Positions 49,397-58,445 of a DNA stretch of 64,000 bases are shown in pieces. The position numbers and the translations under genes were made by a program. Where the stretch lies: assembly GCA_029433345.1 (NCBI GenBank), contig JAQTHY010000001.1, forward strand, positions 1,612,001-1,676,000. The letters run 5' to 3'. Numbering within the stretch: the stretch's first letter is position 1; every line of letters begins with the position of its first letter. A model generated the notes under the pieces. It made no database searches, had not been told where the DNA came from, and saw only the letters and a list, made by a program, of their open reading frames with translations. The stretch is from Orbaceae bacterium ESL0727. Its GTDB lineage: Bacteria; Pseudomonadota; Gammaproteobacteria; Enterobacterales; Orbaceae.

Positions 49397-50224
49397 ATGA
49401 TGAACTTTTCAAAAATGCATGGACTGGGAAATGATTTTATGGTCATTGATGCGATAACGCAAAATGTTCATCTATCAACTGAAATGATAAAACGCCTTGC
49501 TAACAGATATACAGGAATAGGTTTTGATCAGCTATTGATTGTCGAACCGCCTTATGCACCTGATGTCGATTTTCATTACCGTATTTTTAATGCTGATGGT
49601 GACGAAGTCCAACAATGTGGTAATGGTGCACGTTGTTTTGCACGTTTCGTGCGATTAAAGGGATTGACAAAAAAACGAACTTTGAAAGTTAGCACCATGA
49701 AAGGTACCATTATTTTGACGGTCAATGAGGATGAAACGGTACGTGTTAATATGGGCGAACCGATTTTTACACCGAACAAAGTCCCTTTCAAAGCCACTAA
49801 AGAAGAAAAAACCTATATTATTAGAACACAAGAACAGACGATTTTGTGTGGCGTGGCCTCGATGGGCAATCCGCATTGTGTCATCCAAGTGGATAATGTG
49901 TTAACGGCACAAGTGACAACGATCGGCCCTATACTGGAGCACCATGAACGATTTCCTGAACGGGCGAATATTGGTTTTATGCATGTTATTGATCGCGATA
50001 ATATCGATCTCCGCGTATTTGAACGTGGAGTTGGCGAAACCCAAGCTTGTGGCACAGGTGCGTGTGCAGCTGTTGCGGTTGGCATTAATCAAGGATTATT
50101 GAATCAAGCAGTGACGGTTAATTTGCCGGGTGGTCAATTATTTATTGAGTGGCAAGGTCGAGGGCAACCCCTTTATATGACGGGGCCTGCTACCTATGTT
50201 TATGATGGTTTTATCGCCATTTAA
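49397..50224 (+). CDS. dapF: Diaminopimelate epimerase
   Basis: DapF converts LL-DAP to meso-DAP without cofactor using two cysteines, here Cys74 (QQCGNGARC) and Cys218 ([13 protein letters not shown]). Other landmarks: [26 protein letters not shown] and [10 protein letters not shown]. The 275-residue length equals E. coli DapF (274) if the second ATG is used. It lies 92 bp after lysA; copy C of the dispersed motif lies in the gap after its stop. Confidence 0.97.
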   Translation: MMNFSKMHGLGNDFMVIDAITQNVHLSTEMIKRLANRYTGIGFDQLLIVEPPYAPDVDFHYRIFNADGDEVQQCGNGARCFARFVRLKGLTKKRTLKVSTMKGTIILTVNEDETVRVNMGEPIFTPNKVPFKATKEEKTYIIRTQEQTILCGVASMGNPHCVIQVDNVLTAQVTTIGPILEHHERFPERANIGFMHVIDRDNIDLRVFERGVGETQACGTGACAAVAVGINQGLLNQAVTVNLPGGQLFIEWQGRGQPLYMTGPATYVYDGFIAI

Positions 50225-50255
50225 TTTAATACGGGGATTTGCTAATCCATCATTA

Positions 50256-50285
50256 TACATAAACGTATAGTGATTCTGAAACTTT
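50256..50285 (+). repeat. Dispersed 30-bp motif, copy C
   Basis: Left arm TACATAAACGTA (first base differs from the other copies), core TAGTGA, right arm TTCTGAAACTTT (last three bases differ). Located between dapF and yigA. Confidence 0.75.
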
Positions 50286-50313
50286 CATATCACAATAAAA
50301 ATAGAGTTCGACT

Positions 50314-51129
50314 ATGGTTTCTGATAAAACAAAGGGTGCCGATATAACAGCAAAAACGGATACCGCATCCACTAAAGCAGCAATGTCTAATTTGATAGAT
50401 GAAGATGTTCTTTGTCACTATTTGCGTGAACATCCCGACTTTTTTATACGTCATGCCAATGAGATTGGCGAGATTGCGGTTCCTCACCCTATACGGGGCG
50501 AAATCTCTTTACCTGAATGGCAAATGGCACGCCAACGCCATAAAATTAAACAGTTAGAACTGGAAATTACCCAACTAATGGAAAATGCCAGTGCCAATGA
50601 GCAATTAGTTAATCAACTAATGTTATTGCAAAATCAATTAATGGTGGCATCTGATTTAGATGAGTTGAGTGATCGATTAAATAATTGGGCTAAATCGATG
50701 GGGCTAACCGGTGCTTATCTTTATCTATTTGATGATAAGTGGCAATTGGGTGCACCGTTAAATTATTACCATTTTAGCTTAAATAGTAATCGATTTGATT
50801 TTATCCGTGTTAGACATCTGCAATATAGCCATCAATATTTAGGAACGCTAAATTCGGCTGAGTTAGATTTTTTACTACCGCAACCGGTTTTATCAGAACA
50901 GAGTTTACAACAACCAATGATACAGCAACGAACGATACAACAACGTAGTCATATTGGATCAGTCGCCCTGTCATTATTTGGCGAATTTGGTGATTTAGGT
51001 TTAGTGATGTTTGCCAGCCCGAATCCGCATCATTATCAAGCTGGACAAGGGACGTGGTTAATCGAAAAAATCAGTGATATGTTACCTATTTTGATTAATC
51101 AGTGGATTAGTCAAAAAAAACGTCATTAA
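50314..51129 (+). CDS. yigA: DUF484 family protein YigA
   Basis: A 271-residue DUF484 protein; function unknown. It has a family-typical start (VLCHYLREHPDFFIRHANEIGEIAVPHP), a coiled-coil stretch (RQRHKIKQLELEITQLMENA), then a GAF-like domain to the end. The stretch around residues 205-215 has Gln-rich near-repeats (QQPMIQQRTIQQRS). DUF484 genes sit upstream of xerC in many gammaproteobacteria, so a link with XerC is inferred only from that context. Confidence 0.85.
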   Translation: MVSDKTKGADITAKTDTASTKAAMSNLIDEDVLCHYLREHPDFFIRHANEIGEIAVPHPIRGEISLPEWQMARQRHKIKQLELEITQLMENASANEQLVNQLMLLQNQLMVASDLDELSDRLNNWAKSMGLTGAYLYLFDDKWQLGAPLNYYHFSLNSNRFDFIRVRHLQYSHQYLGTLNSAELDFLLPQPVLSEQSLQQPMIQQRTIQQRSHIGSVALSLFGEFGDLGLVMFASPNPHHYQAGQGTWLIEKISDMLPILINQWISQKKRH

Positions 51130-51216
51130 CAATGATAAAATTGCGGGGTAATCCGTAAAGCTGTAATTGTAAGGCTATAATCGTAAGGTTGTAATAGTAA
51201 GATAGAGGAATAACGT

Positions 51217-52203
51217 ATGATTTTGGCAAAACAACGCACACCCGTTGTGAACGTCGAGCAAGCTGCTAGCGAATCCGTATTGCCAACCAAGCAGGTATCG
51301 CCCGACGAACAATCACTCATCAATTCTGTCACTCAGTTCTTGCGTTATTTAAAGTCAGAAAAACAGCTTAGTCAAAATACACAAATCAATTATCGCCGAC
51401 AGCTATATGCTACTATGGATTTGATGAAAAACATGGAATTATGGTGTTGGCAAGATGTGGATTCTTCTGTCGTCCATGCCTTGATTGCACAGAGTAAACG
51501 CACAGGGTTACAAGCTAGCAGCTTAGCATTGCGATTATCTGCTTTACGCAGTTTTTTTGATTGGCTAATTAAAATCGGCGAAATGAATGCGAACCCAGCA
51601 CGGGGTGTGTTAAATCCTAAACTCGGAAAACGATTACCTAAAAATTTAGATATTGATGATATTAATCAACTGCTTGATATCCACGATAATGATCCTTTGT
51701 CGGTACGCGATCGTGCGATGTTGGAATTGATGTATGGTTCAGGATTACGTCTTGCTGAATTAGTAAATCTAAATTGCCGTGAACTTAATTTGGTCGAAGG
51801 TGAAGTACGTGTCATGGGGAAGGGGAGTAAAGAGCGTAAATTACCCTTAGGGCGAGAATCGATTAAATGGCTAGAACATTGGTTGTCGATGCGGGATTTT
51901 TTAGTCCCACACGATGATGCGCTGTTTATTTCAAAACTGGGCAACCGAATTTCACGACGTAATGTCGAAAAGCGATTTGCGCAGTGGGGGATAAAACAAG
52001 GTGTGGCTGCTCATATCTATCCCCATAAATTACGTCATTCATTTGCAACACATCTTTTAGAATCAAGTGGTGACTTGCGGGCTGTACAAGAATTATTGGG
52101 ACATGCCGATTTATCCACTACGCAAATTTATACGCATCTCGATTTTACACATTTAACGACTGTCTATGATGCTGCTCATCCAAGAGCTAAACGAAAAATC
52201 TAA
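51217..52203 (+). CDS. xerC: Tyrosine recombinase XerC
   Basis: XerC acts with XerD at dif to resolve chromosome dimers. All catalytic residues are present: Arg178 (YGSGLRL), Lys202 ([10 protein letters not shown]), His270 and Arg273 ([10 protein letters not shown]), His296 (LLGHADLS) and Tyr305 (TQIYTHL). At 328 residues it is about 30 longer than E. coli XerC (298), as an N-terminal extension; GAGGAA precedes the ATG at 51217 and supports this start. uvrD starts 5 bp after its stop. Confidence 0.96.
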   Translation: MILAKQRTPVVNVEQAASESVLPTKQVSPDEQSLINSVTQFLRYLKSEKQLSQNTQINYRRQLYATMDLMKNMELWCWQDVDSSVVHALIAQSKRTGLQASSLALRLSALRSFFDWLIKIGEMNANPARGVLNPKLGKRLPKNLDIDDINQLLDIHDNDPLSVRDRAMLELMYGSGLRLAELVNLNCRELNLVEGEVRVMGKGSKERKLPLGRESIKWLEHWLSMRDFLVPHDDALFISKLGNRISRRNVEKRFAQWGIKQGVAAHIYPHKLRHSFATHLLESSGDLRAVQELLGHADLSTTQIYTHLDFTHLTTVYDAAHPRAKRKI

Positions 52204-52208
52204 ATAAA

Positions 52209-54464
52209 ATGGAAAAAATGCTTTTAACTGATTTAAATCGCGAACAAAAAGATGCGGTCACGACCGATAGTCAACATACGATTGTACTTGCGGGTGCGGG
52301 CAGTGGTAAAACGCGGGTATTAGTCCATCGTATTGCATGGCTCTGTCTAGAAAAGAAATATGCATCACATACTATTTTTGCGGTTACCTTTACCAATAAA
52401 GCTGCCGCCGAAATGCAAGAGCGAATTACGCAATTAGTTGGTGAAAGTTATTTTAGTGGTATGTGGATTGGCACTTTCCACGGCTTATCGCACCGATTGT
52501 TACGTCTTTTTTCTGAACAAGCGAAGTTACCGCCTAATTTTCAACTTATTGATAGTGAAGATCAACATAGATTGATTAAGCGGATTTTTCGTGAATTGAA
52601 AATTGATGAAAAGCAGTGGTCAACCAAAGAGTGCGCCGCTTTTATTTCTACACAAAAAGAGCAAGGTTTACGGGCAGGGGATATACAACCGGCCGATCCT
52701 AAGCAGGTTTTGTGGCAAACGGTCTATCGAGACTATCAAGTGATTTGTGATCGTGTTGGTTATGTCGATTTTTCTGAACTCATTTTGCGCACTTATGAAC
52801 TACTTTCGCATAATAAAGCGGTACTTAATTACTGTCGAAAACGGTTTAGTAATATTTTAGTTGATGAATTTCAAGATACGAATTACATTCAATATCAATT
52901 AGTTAGAAAACTGATTGGTACCACGGCGAATGTGATGGTGGTTGGTGATGACGATCAATCCATTTATAGTTGGCGTGGTGCGAATGCCGACAATTTGCAA
53001 CTGTTTATTAACGATTATCCAGATACTGAAATTATCCGTTTGGAACAAAACTATCGTTCAACTGGCACTATTTTAGCTGCCGCTAACCAGCTGATTGCCA
53101 ATAATCAAAATCGGCTGGGTAAAAATCTTTGGACAGAAAGTGGCGAGGGTGAAAAGATTTCGCTGTATGTTGGCTTTAATGATATTGACGAAGCTCGGTT
53201 TGTCGTTGGTCAGATCAAAAAACGGTATGCACAAGGGGAAGCTTATGCAAACAGTGCGATTTTATACCGTAACAATGTTCAGTCACGCCTGTTAGAAGAT
53301 ACCTTATTGCAAGCCGGTATGCCATACCAAATCTATGGATCGATCCGCTTTTATGAACGCCAAGAAGTGAAACTTGCGCTTGCCTATTTGCGATTATTGC
53401 ATGATCACAATAATGATATGGCTTTTGAAGCAACCATTAATACGCCAACACGGGGAATTGGTAATGTCACATTGGATAAGATCCGTTTTACGGCCAATCA
53501 AAATCAATTATCGCTATGGGATGCTTGTTTATTAATCATAAAAACGCAGTTGTTAACGGCAAGGCAATGTTCTGGTATTAGTCGTTTTATCGAATTGATG
53601 GCATCGATTGGTAACGAAGTAAGTGATCTCCCTTTTTATAAACAGCTCGATGCAATGATAAAACTATCTGGCATCATGCAAATGTATGAACAAGAACCGG
53701 GTATTAAAGGACAATCACGGTTAGAAAATCTGGAAGAGTTGGTATCGGCTGCGGAACAGTTCTATCGTGATAATGAAAATAAAGAACTTACCGATCAACT
53801 TACAGGTAAAACCTTAACTGTATTGGAATCTTTTTTAGCTTATACATCATTAGAAGGGCGAGAAACGCAAAAAACAGAAGATGCAGTACAACTGATGACA
53901 CTCCATTCCGCAAAAGGATTAGAGTTTGATAATGTATTTATTGTTGGCTTTGAAGAAGGCCTCTTTCCAACTGAACGCGCATCGCTTGATCAATTACGGA
54001 TGGAAGAAGAACGACGCCTTGCTTATGTCGGTATTACGCGCGCACGCAAGCGACTGACGATTACTTTATGTGAATTACGGCGGCTTTATGGTCGTGAACA
54101 ACGTAATGCGCCTTCCCGTTTTTTAGCCGAATTACCAGTTGATAAGATCCATGAAGTGAGCTATCGCGGTGCGATTTTAGCATCATCATATCAGCAATAT
54201 GATAACCATCAAGAATTAGATAATCTTGATAATGGCAATCTGCATCAGCAAGGTAATCCATCATTACCGAGAAAAGATCAGACGAAAAAAGCGCAAAATA
54301 GTGACGGTTATACCTTAGGTCGTAAAGTGATACATAATCGCTTTGGCGAAGGTACTATTATTAATGTGGATGGTGAAGGTGATCACAAGCGCGTACAAAT
54401 TGCGTTTGTTAATCAAGGTGTCAAATGGTTAGTGGTCAAATTAGCCAATTTAAAACTGATTTGA
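52209..54464 (+). CDS. uvrD: DNA helicase II UvrD
   Basis: UvrD is the superfamily 1 3'-5' helicase of mismatch and nucleotide excision repair. Motifs are complete: Q motif NREQKDAV, Walker A GAGSGKTRVL, IGTFHGLSHRLLR, Walker B LVDEFQDTNYIQ, QNYRST, TLHSAKGLEFDNVFI and VGITRARKRL. The C-terminus has the RNA polymerase-binding Tudor-like segment (KVIHNRFGEGTIINVDGEG). It is about 30 residues longer than E. coli UvrD (720). It follows xerC closely, as last gene of the lptM-lysA cluster. Confidence 0.97.
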   Translation: MEKMLLTDLNREQKDAVTTDSQHTIVLAGAGSGKTRVLVHRIAWLCLEKKYASHTIFAVTFTNKAAAEMQERITQLVGESYFSGMWIGTFHGLSHRLLRLFSEQAKLPPNFQLIDSEDQHRLIKRIFRELKIDEKQWSTKECAAFISTQKEQGLRAGDIQPADPKQVLWQTVYRDYQVICDRVGYVDFSELILRTYELLSHNKAVLNYCRKRFSNILVDEFQDTNYIQYQLVRKLIGTTANVMVVGDDDQSIYSWRGANADNLQLFINDYPDTEIIRLEQNYRSTGTILAAANQLIANNQNRLGKNLWTESGEGEKISLYVGFNDIDEARFVVGQIKKRYAQGEAYANSAILYRNNVQSRLLEDTLLQAGMPYQIYGSIRFYERQEVKLALAYLRLLHDHNNDMAFEATINTPTRGIGNVTLDKIRFTANQNQLSLWDACLLIIKTQLLTARQCSGISRFIELMASIGNEVSDLPFYKQLDAMIKLSGIMQMYEQEPGIKGQSRLENLEELVSAAEQFYRDNENKELTDQLTGKTLTVLESFLAYTSLEGRETQKTEDAVQLMTLHSAKGLEFDNVFIVGFEEGLFPTERASLDQLRMEEERRLAYVGITRARKRLTITLCELRRLYGREQRNAPSRFLAELPVDKIHEVSYRGAILASSYQQYDNHQELDNLDNGNLHQQGNPSLPRKDQTKKAQNSDGYTLGRKVIHNRFGEGTIINVDGEGDHKRVQIAFVNQGVKWLVVKLANLKLI

Positions 54465-54601
54465 GTGAAACAGTGAGCCGGCACAATCAGTAATAGCATG
54501 AGAAACAGAACCACATCATGCGCATTCTTATTCCCTTTTGTCCGGTTAATCAGCGAAGAGAATCGTCTTCTTAACGGATAAATCCAAATTAGCGAGTCAA
54601 T

Positions 54602-54913
54602 CTAACTCGCCTGTTCGTGTACTGCATCACTGAAAATTTGCTTAAAAGATTTGTCGGTACGATTACAGATCCAATCACCATTGAGATAATCAAAATGATA
54701 TCCCTGTTTACGCGTTGCTAGCCAGATCTGGAAAAGTGGCTCTTGGGTATTAATAATTATTTTACTGCCATTCACAAACGAAATTGCAATAACATTACCG
54801 TGAATATCATAATCGATATCCAGATCATGCTCATCGGCATAATTATCAAGAAAAGATTCGACTTGATTAAATAATTGATCAGTTAATGTATGAAATGTTG
54901 TGATATCCATCAT
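54602..54913 (-). CDS. cyaY: Iron-sulfur cluster assembly protein CyaY (frataxin)
   Basis: The bacterial frataxin, an acidic iron-binding modulator of the IscS-IscU system. The 103-residue protein has acidic helix 1 (FLDNYADEHDLDIDYD), the beta-sheet core NGSKIIINTQEPLFQIWLATRKQGYHFDY and a C-terminal helix, matching E. coli CyaY (106). ATG at 54913 or 54910 are both reasonable; an upstream TTG is not. It converges with uvrD. Confidence 0.93.
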   Translation of the reverse strand: MMDITTFHTLTDQLFNQVESFLDNYADEHDLDIDYDIHGNVIAISFVNGSKIIINTQEPLFQIWLATRKQGYHFDYLNGDWICNRTDKSFKQIFSDAVHEQAS

Positions 54914-55014
54914 GCGTTCCAACCTTATAAACAGTAACGAAGCAGATAGCGATTGACGAATATCACCACTATCGCTTCACAATTTGCGATCACCGGATTT
55001 GATTGCCAAGCGAT

Positions 55015-55578
55015 CTATTTAGCGAGAGGCAAACTACAAACAATCAGCAGTAATCGATATTGATCGATTCCTTTTACTTTTGCTTCCCAGCGGTTAGGTT
55101 GTTTGTCACTATTTTGTTGCTTCCCTTCACCAAAATAATTTTCAAAATAGTACACAGGGCCTTTAGCTTGTTCCATTTTATCACAATTTACGTTATTTTC
55201 GGTGACGACAGAACGGTAAATCGCTTGATTACCATCATCAAAATCAAAGGATTGTGCCGGACCAAAATTAGCAATATCAGTAAAAATACGGATTTTGTTA
55301 TTATATGGGTGGGTAACGATTGAATTGCGATCGATAAAAGTATAAATAGTCGTGGTATCTTTATCCGAGATAACCTCTTTCTTAACCGGAATATATTGCT
55401 GACCAACACGTGGATCTTGCAGACTGGTATTCTTTTCGTTGTGATCGATGACAGCAGTTTGCTTACTATCCTTAACATCTTTAGCCAATAAAGAGCCAGA
55501 GCAGGCTAATAAGAGTAGGGCTATGCCAGATAAACAGCGTTTTGATACATGCCATTTGAATGAAGCTTGTTTTTCCAT
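55015..55578 (-). CDS. Exported protein of unknown function, possibly adhesin E-like
   Basis: A 187-residue protein not firmly recognised. Residues 1-32 form a signal sequence (CLSGIALLLLACSGSLLAKD); the LLAC context is a poor lipobox, so it may be a lipoprotein or ordinary secreted protein. The middle segment (YTFIDRNSIVTHPYNNKIRI) followed by a NVNCD stretch resembles the surface-adhesin protein E domain in pattern, a weak guess. Its ATG directly follows the stop of the upstream gene (TAAATG), so the two proteins are translated together. Confidence 0.6.
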   Translation of the reverse strand: MEKQASFKWHVSKRCLSGIALLLLACSGSLLAKDVKDSKQTAVIDHNEKNTSLQDPRVGQQYIPVKKEVISDKDTTTIYTFIDRNSIVTHPYNNKIRIFTDIANFGPAQSFDFDDGNQAIYRSVVTENNVNCDKMEQAKGPVYYFENYFGEGKQQNSDKQPNRWEAKVKGIDQYRLLLIVCSLPLAK

Positions 55579-56463
55579 TTAGAGTGCCTCTCCTTTGCTA
55601 GTATTATCTTTCGCGGGTTGGCTGTTCGATTTTTGTTCGCTTTCTAACTTTTCTTGCTGCTTTGTTTGCTGATTGAGTTTCTGTTTTTCTCGCCATTTAG
55701 CCGCGATTTGTTTATTAATTGGTTGCATATCTGGACGGAATTGATAAAGCATCTCTTTATCAATATCACCTTGGATTGAGCAGAGTAAATGTACTTGCTT
55801 ATCTGACATAGGTTCGAGATATAATGTTTTTTCGATGGTGCCTACTTTCGGTGCGATATTATCAATGGTATATGGATTTTGTTGCCATTTGGCTGGCTTA
55901 TCCGTACTATCATAAATTTGGGATTGGCTAACATACGTATTCTGTTTATTATAAAGATTCCAATTAAATTGATTTAATACGTTTTTCGTTTCATTAACAT
56001 TATTATCCAGGATAAATCCCCAATAGAAATATTGACCTAAAAATGTGGTTCTAATATAGATATTTTGATACCCAGTAATGGTCAATCCTTTATAGTGAAT
56101 AGGTGTTTTAAACATGACGGTATTTTTTTCATTGTCTTCGACATCGTCAACCGGGATATAGGTGATTTTCTCTTCTTCAGCCATCGCCAGATCAACATAA
56201 GGTGTTAATGCAGCAGGATTTTGCGTGATTTTTTGGAAAAATTGATTATCACAAGTGAAAAATGCGTCGATTATCTTATCTACGTTTGGCTTATCTGCAG
56301 CTGTTTTTTTTGTGTTGGATTGACTATTTGATTTGTTAGTATCGGTTTTATTGCTGGCTATTTGAGGGGTTTGGGTAGTCTGTTTATTAGGATTACTTTG
56401 TGCAAAGGCCATGCAAGAGGCTAAAGAGATACAAACAATCAATGGAATTTTTTTATATAACAT
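55579..56463 (-). CDS. Exported protein of unknown function
   Basis: A 294-residue protein not recognised. Signal peptide 1-22 (ISLASCMAFAQ), then a low-complexity Gln/Thr/Asn/Lys linker (23-60), a compact domain (about 61-250, with YFYWGFILDN and LLCSIQGDID), and a Lys/Gln-rich C-terminal tail (KQQEKLESEQKSN). Likely periplasmic. Coupled stop-to-start with the next gene (no gap), so the pair is probably one functional unit. It lies 71 bp downstream of the thiamine kinase-like gene. Confidence 0.6.
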   Translation of the reverse strand: MLYKKIPLIVCISLASCMAFAQSNPNKQTTQTPQIASNKTDTNKSNSQSNTKKTAADKPNVDKIIDAFFTCDNQFFQKITQNPAALTPYVDLAMAEEEKITYIPVDDVEDNEKNTVMFKTPIHYKGLTITGYQNIYIRTTFLGQYFYWGFILDNNVNETKNVLNQFNWNLYNKQNTYVSQSQIYDSTDKPAKWQQNPYTIDNIAPKVGTIEKTLYLEPMSDKQVHLLCSIQGDIDKEMLYQFRPDMQPINKQIAAKWREKQKLNQQTKQQEKLESEQKSNSQPAKDNTSKGEAL

Positions 56464-56534
56464 GATTTACCCTTTCTTTGTCTATTGCTGGATTACAAAT
56501 TCGTGTACGAAGATACTTTAAAGTGTTATAAATG

Positions 56535-57269
56535 TCAATTTTGTGGCGTTTCGCTTGCAATGAAAACCAATAAATCACCCGTGTCGAAGGTAATTTTAAC
56601 CGTATCGGTTAAGGCATGATTGCGCAAACTGACCAACTGTCCTAATTGTAGATTGGCATCGGTAAGGGGATATTTAAAACCTTCCAAGGTAAGATGACTA
56701 ACCGGTGACAAAGGAAGTAACGAAATGGTTTTGTCTTTTACCTGTGAAATAATTGCATGCTGATTAACCAAAAAGTAATAGCCATAATCATCATAAAAAG
56801 TAAATGTGTATTTTTTGCTGTGCTGGGAACAGTCTATATGAGCGCTATTTATATGAAAATCGTCTATGTGAGAACTGTCTATATGGGAATAGTGCATAGC
56901 CACGGATAAATTACCTAAAAAATGATCGCTGGCATGCCCAGAAGCGCCATAAACCACAAAATCGGTTATACCACGACTTGCTAAAAAGAGGATCGCTTTT
57001 TCGAAATCGGTTTTGTTTTGGTCAGGTGTGTGAATCAGTTGACTATGTGATGGAATAGGGCGGCTGTGATCAAAACTGTCTAAATCACCAATAATAAAAT
57101 CGGGGGCAATGAGTGTGTTGCACAAATAGTTATGATAGGCCCCATCAGTACACGCGATATAGTGATAATGCACAGTGGCTGATGGATAATGGTGTGGTGG
57201 TTCGCCATTGAGAAAAAGCAGTGCAGTTTGGTCGCTAGCCACCTTTTCAGAATTATTCTGATTCTTCAT
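56535..57269 (-). CDS. Thiamine diphosphokinase-like protein
   Basis: A 244-residue member of the thiamin pyrophosphokinase family (ATP + thiamine to ThDP). The catalytic domain has FLNGEPP, ACTDGAYHNYL, PDFIIGDLDSFD and TPDQNKTDFEKAILFL, with the acidic Mg/ATP-binding residues, and the C-terminal beta-sandwich has SLLPLSPVSHLTLEGFKYPL. Between them lies an insert with four 5-residue units (YSHID, SSHID, DFHIN, SAHID) encoded by a 15-bp tandem DNA array. rimI lies 16 bp upstream. Confidence 0.85.
   Translation of the reverse strand: MKNQNNSEKVASDQTALLFLNGEPPHHYPSATVHYHYIACTDGAYHNYLCNTLIAPDFIIGDLDSFDHSRPIPSHSQLIHTPDQNKTDFEKAILFLASRGITDFVVYGASGHASDHFLGNLSVAMHYSHIDSSHIDDFHINSAHIDCSQHSKKYTFTFYDDYGYYFLVNQHAIISQVKDKTISLLPLSPVSHLTLEGFKYPLTDANLQLGQLVSLRNHALTDTVKITFDTGDLLVFIASETPQN
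56833..56892. repeat. 15-bp in-frame tandem array in the thiamine kinase-like gene
   Basis: Units at 56833, 56848, 56863 and 56878 (for example TCTATATGAGCGCTA, TCTATATGGGAATAG) encode histidine-containing pentapeptides on the minus strand. Four units keep exact register. Confidence 0.8.
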
Positions 57270-57285
57270 CTATCCGTTTCCTATC

Positions 57286-57744
57286 TTAAAGTAACGTGTA
57301 AGCCATAATAATGGCATCTTCTTGCTTGCCGCCTTGTGCTGGGTAATAGTTTTTGCGAATTGTCAGTTCATTAAATCCTAATGAATTATAGAGATGAATG
57401 GCAGCCTGATTTGATGCCCTCACTTCTAACCAGATGGTTTTTATTGGATTATGGGATGATTGTGTTGCGAGCTGATTGATCAGTGACGTCAATAACGCTT
57501 TTGCTAAACCTTGTCGACGAAAAGCAGGATCGATAGCTATATTAAATAAAGAAGCTTCATCGGCAACTAGATGGCAAATACAAAAACCTACTAATTGATT
57601 ATTGAGTGTGATTTTCTGATTAAAATAGTGTTCCCCTTGATTGGAATAAAAAGTATTTCTTGACCAAGGGAAAGCGTGGCAAATCTGTTCTAATTGATAA
57701 GCTGCTGGAAGATCAGCACTATTTAGTGAGGAAATTGTTTTCAT
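57286..57744 (-). CDS. rimI: Ribosomal protein S18 N-acetyltransferase RimI
   Basis: A GNAT acetyltransferase that acetylates the N-terminal Ala of ribosomal protein S18. The 152-residue protein shows the acetyl-CoA loop RRQGLAKALL, the NIAIDPAF start of motif A, LEVRASNQAAIHLYNSLGF and RKNYYPAQGGKQEDAIIMAY. Its neighbours holD and rsmC are the E. coli rsmC-holD-rimI neighbours, which supports RimI over other GNATs. Confidence 0.92.
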   Translation of the reverse strand: MKTISSLNSADLPAAYQLEQICHAFPWSRNTFYSNQGEHYFNQKITLNNQLVGFCICHLVADEASLFNIAIDPAFRRQGLAKALLTSLINQLATQSSHNPIKTIWLEVRASNQAAIHLYNSLGFNELTIRKNYYPAQGGKQEDAIIMAYTLL

Positions 57745-57801
57745 ATAAAATATTTTCTATAAAAATCAGTTAATGCCTAAATTAGCTTAGAAAAAATGAA
57801 T

Positions 57802-58197
57802 TTAGGAAAAATAAGCTTCATATTGGCAAAGTTGCTGCCATAATTGGCGTTTTTCGTGTGGCGAATTAGCTAATTGTTGTAAATTGCTAGTTTGGATCGT
57901 TAATGGATTTTGCCATTGATCAGGTAGACGTTGATCAATAAACCAAATGACTTTCTTAATGGCGTCTGCTGGAAAAATAAGTTGTGACGGCGCTAAATAA
58001 AAAACTTGTTCTGTGGTGATATGAATAGCAGACAAAATATCAAAATAGATCTTTTCAGTTGGTTGGTGATTGGCAACCACAATGAGTCGAATATCCTCAC
58101 CAATTTGAGAAATAACCTCACCGCGTAAAGCAGATAATTTTCGCAATATATATTGGGTGATACCACATTGCGTTAAGTACCAATCTAATTGTGTCAT
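57802..58197 (-). CDS. holD: DNA polymerase III psi subunit HolD
   Basis: The psi subunit of the clamp loader, which with chi links DNA polymerase III to SSB. The 131-residue protein has the family N-terminus (DWYLTQCGITQYILRKLSAL) and LIVVANHQPTE, FDILSAIHIT. HolD is confined to a few gammaproteobacterial orders, which helps placement. It is divergent from rsmC and 57 bp upstream of rimI. Confidence 0.9.
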   Translation of the reverse strand: MTQLDWYLTQCGITQYILRKLSALRGEVISQIGEDIRLIVVANHQPTEKIYFDILSAIHITTEQVFYLAPSQLIFPADAIKKVIWFIDQRLPDQWQNPLTIQTSNLQQLANSPHEKRQLWQQLCQYEAYFS

Positions 58198-58308
58198 TTA
58201 TCTATATGCCTGTTATTTTTGATAAAAAATTATTGATAAAAAACATTAAAAAAATATTATTAATAAATAGTAACAAAAATCTTTAATAAAAAATGAATCA
58301 TCAAAATC

Positions 58309-58347
58309 AGTTATAACAATTAGTTATAGCGATTACTTATAACAATT
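58309..58347. repeat. Three tandem copies of a 13-bp unit before rsmC
   Basis: AGTTATAACAATT, AGTTATAGCGATT and ACTTATAACAATT follow one another at 58309, 58322 and 58335, in the 248-bp gap between holD and rsmC. Confidence 0.75.
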
Positions 58348-58445
58348 GCCATTCGGCCATCGATGTTTTTTTGTTAGAGATTAAGGTGGAGTAATTGTAT
58401 AATCTCGCTATTAATTTATAAAGTGATTTTATTTAGGTGAGTATT

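Noticed and set aside
51217-52203. dif site near xerC
   Set aside because: I looked for dif-like arms (TTATGTTAAAT and relatives) in the gaps and found none. xerC is not usually beside dif.
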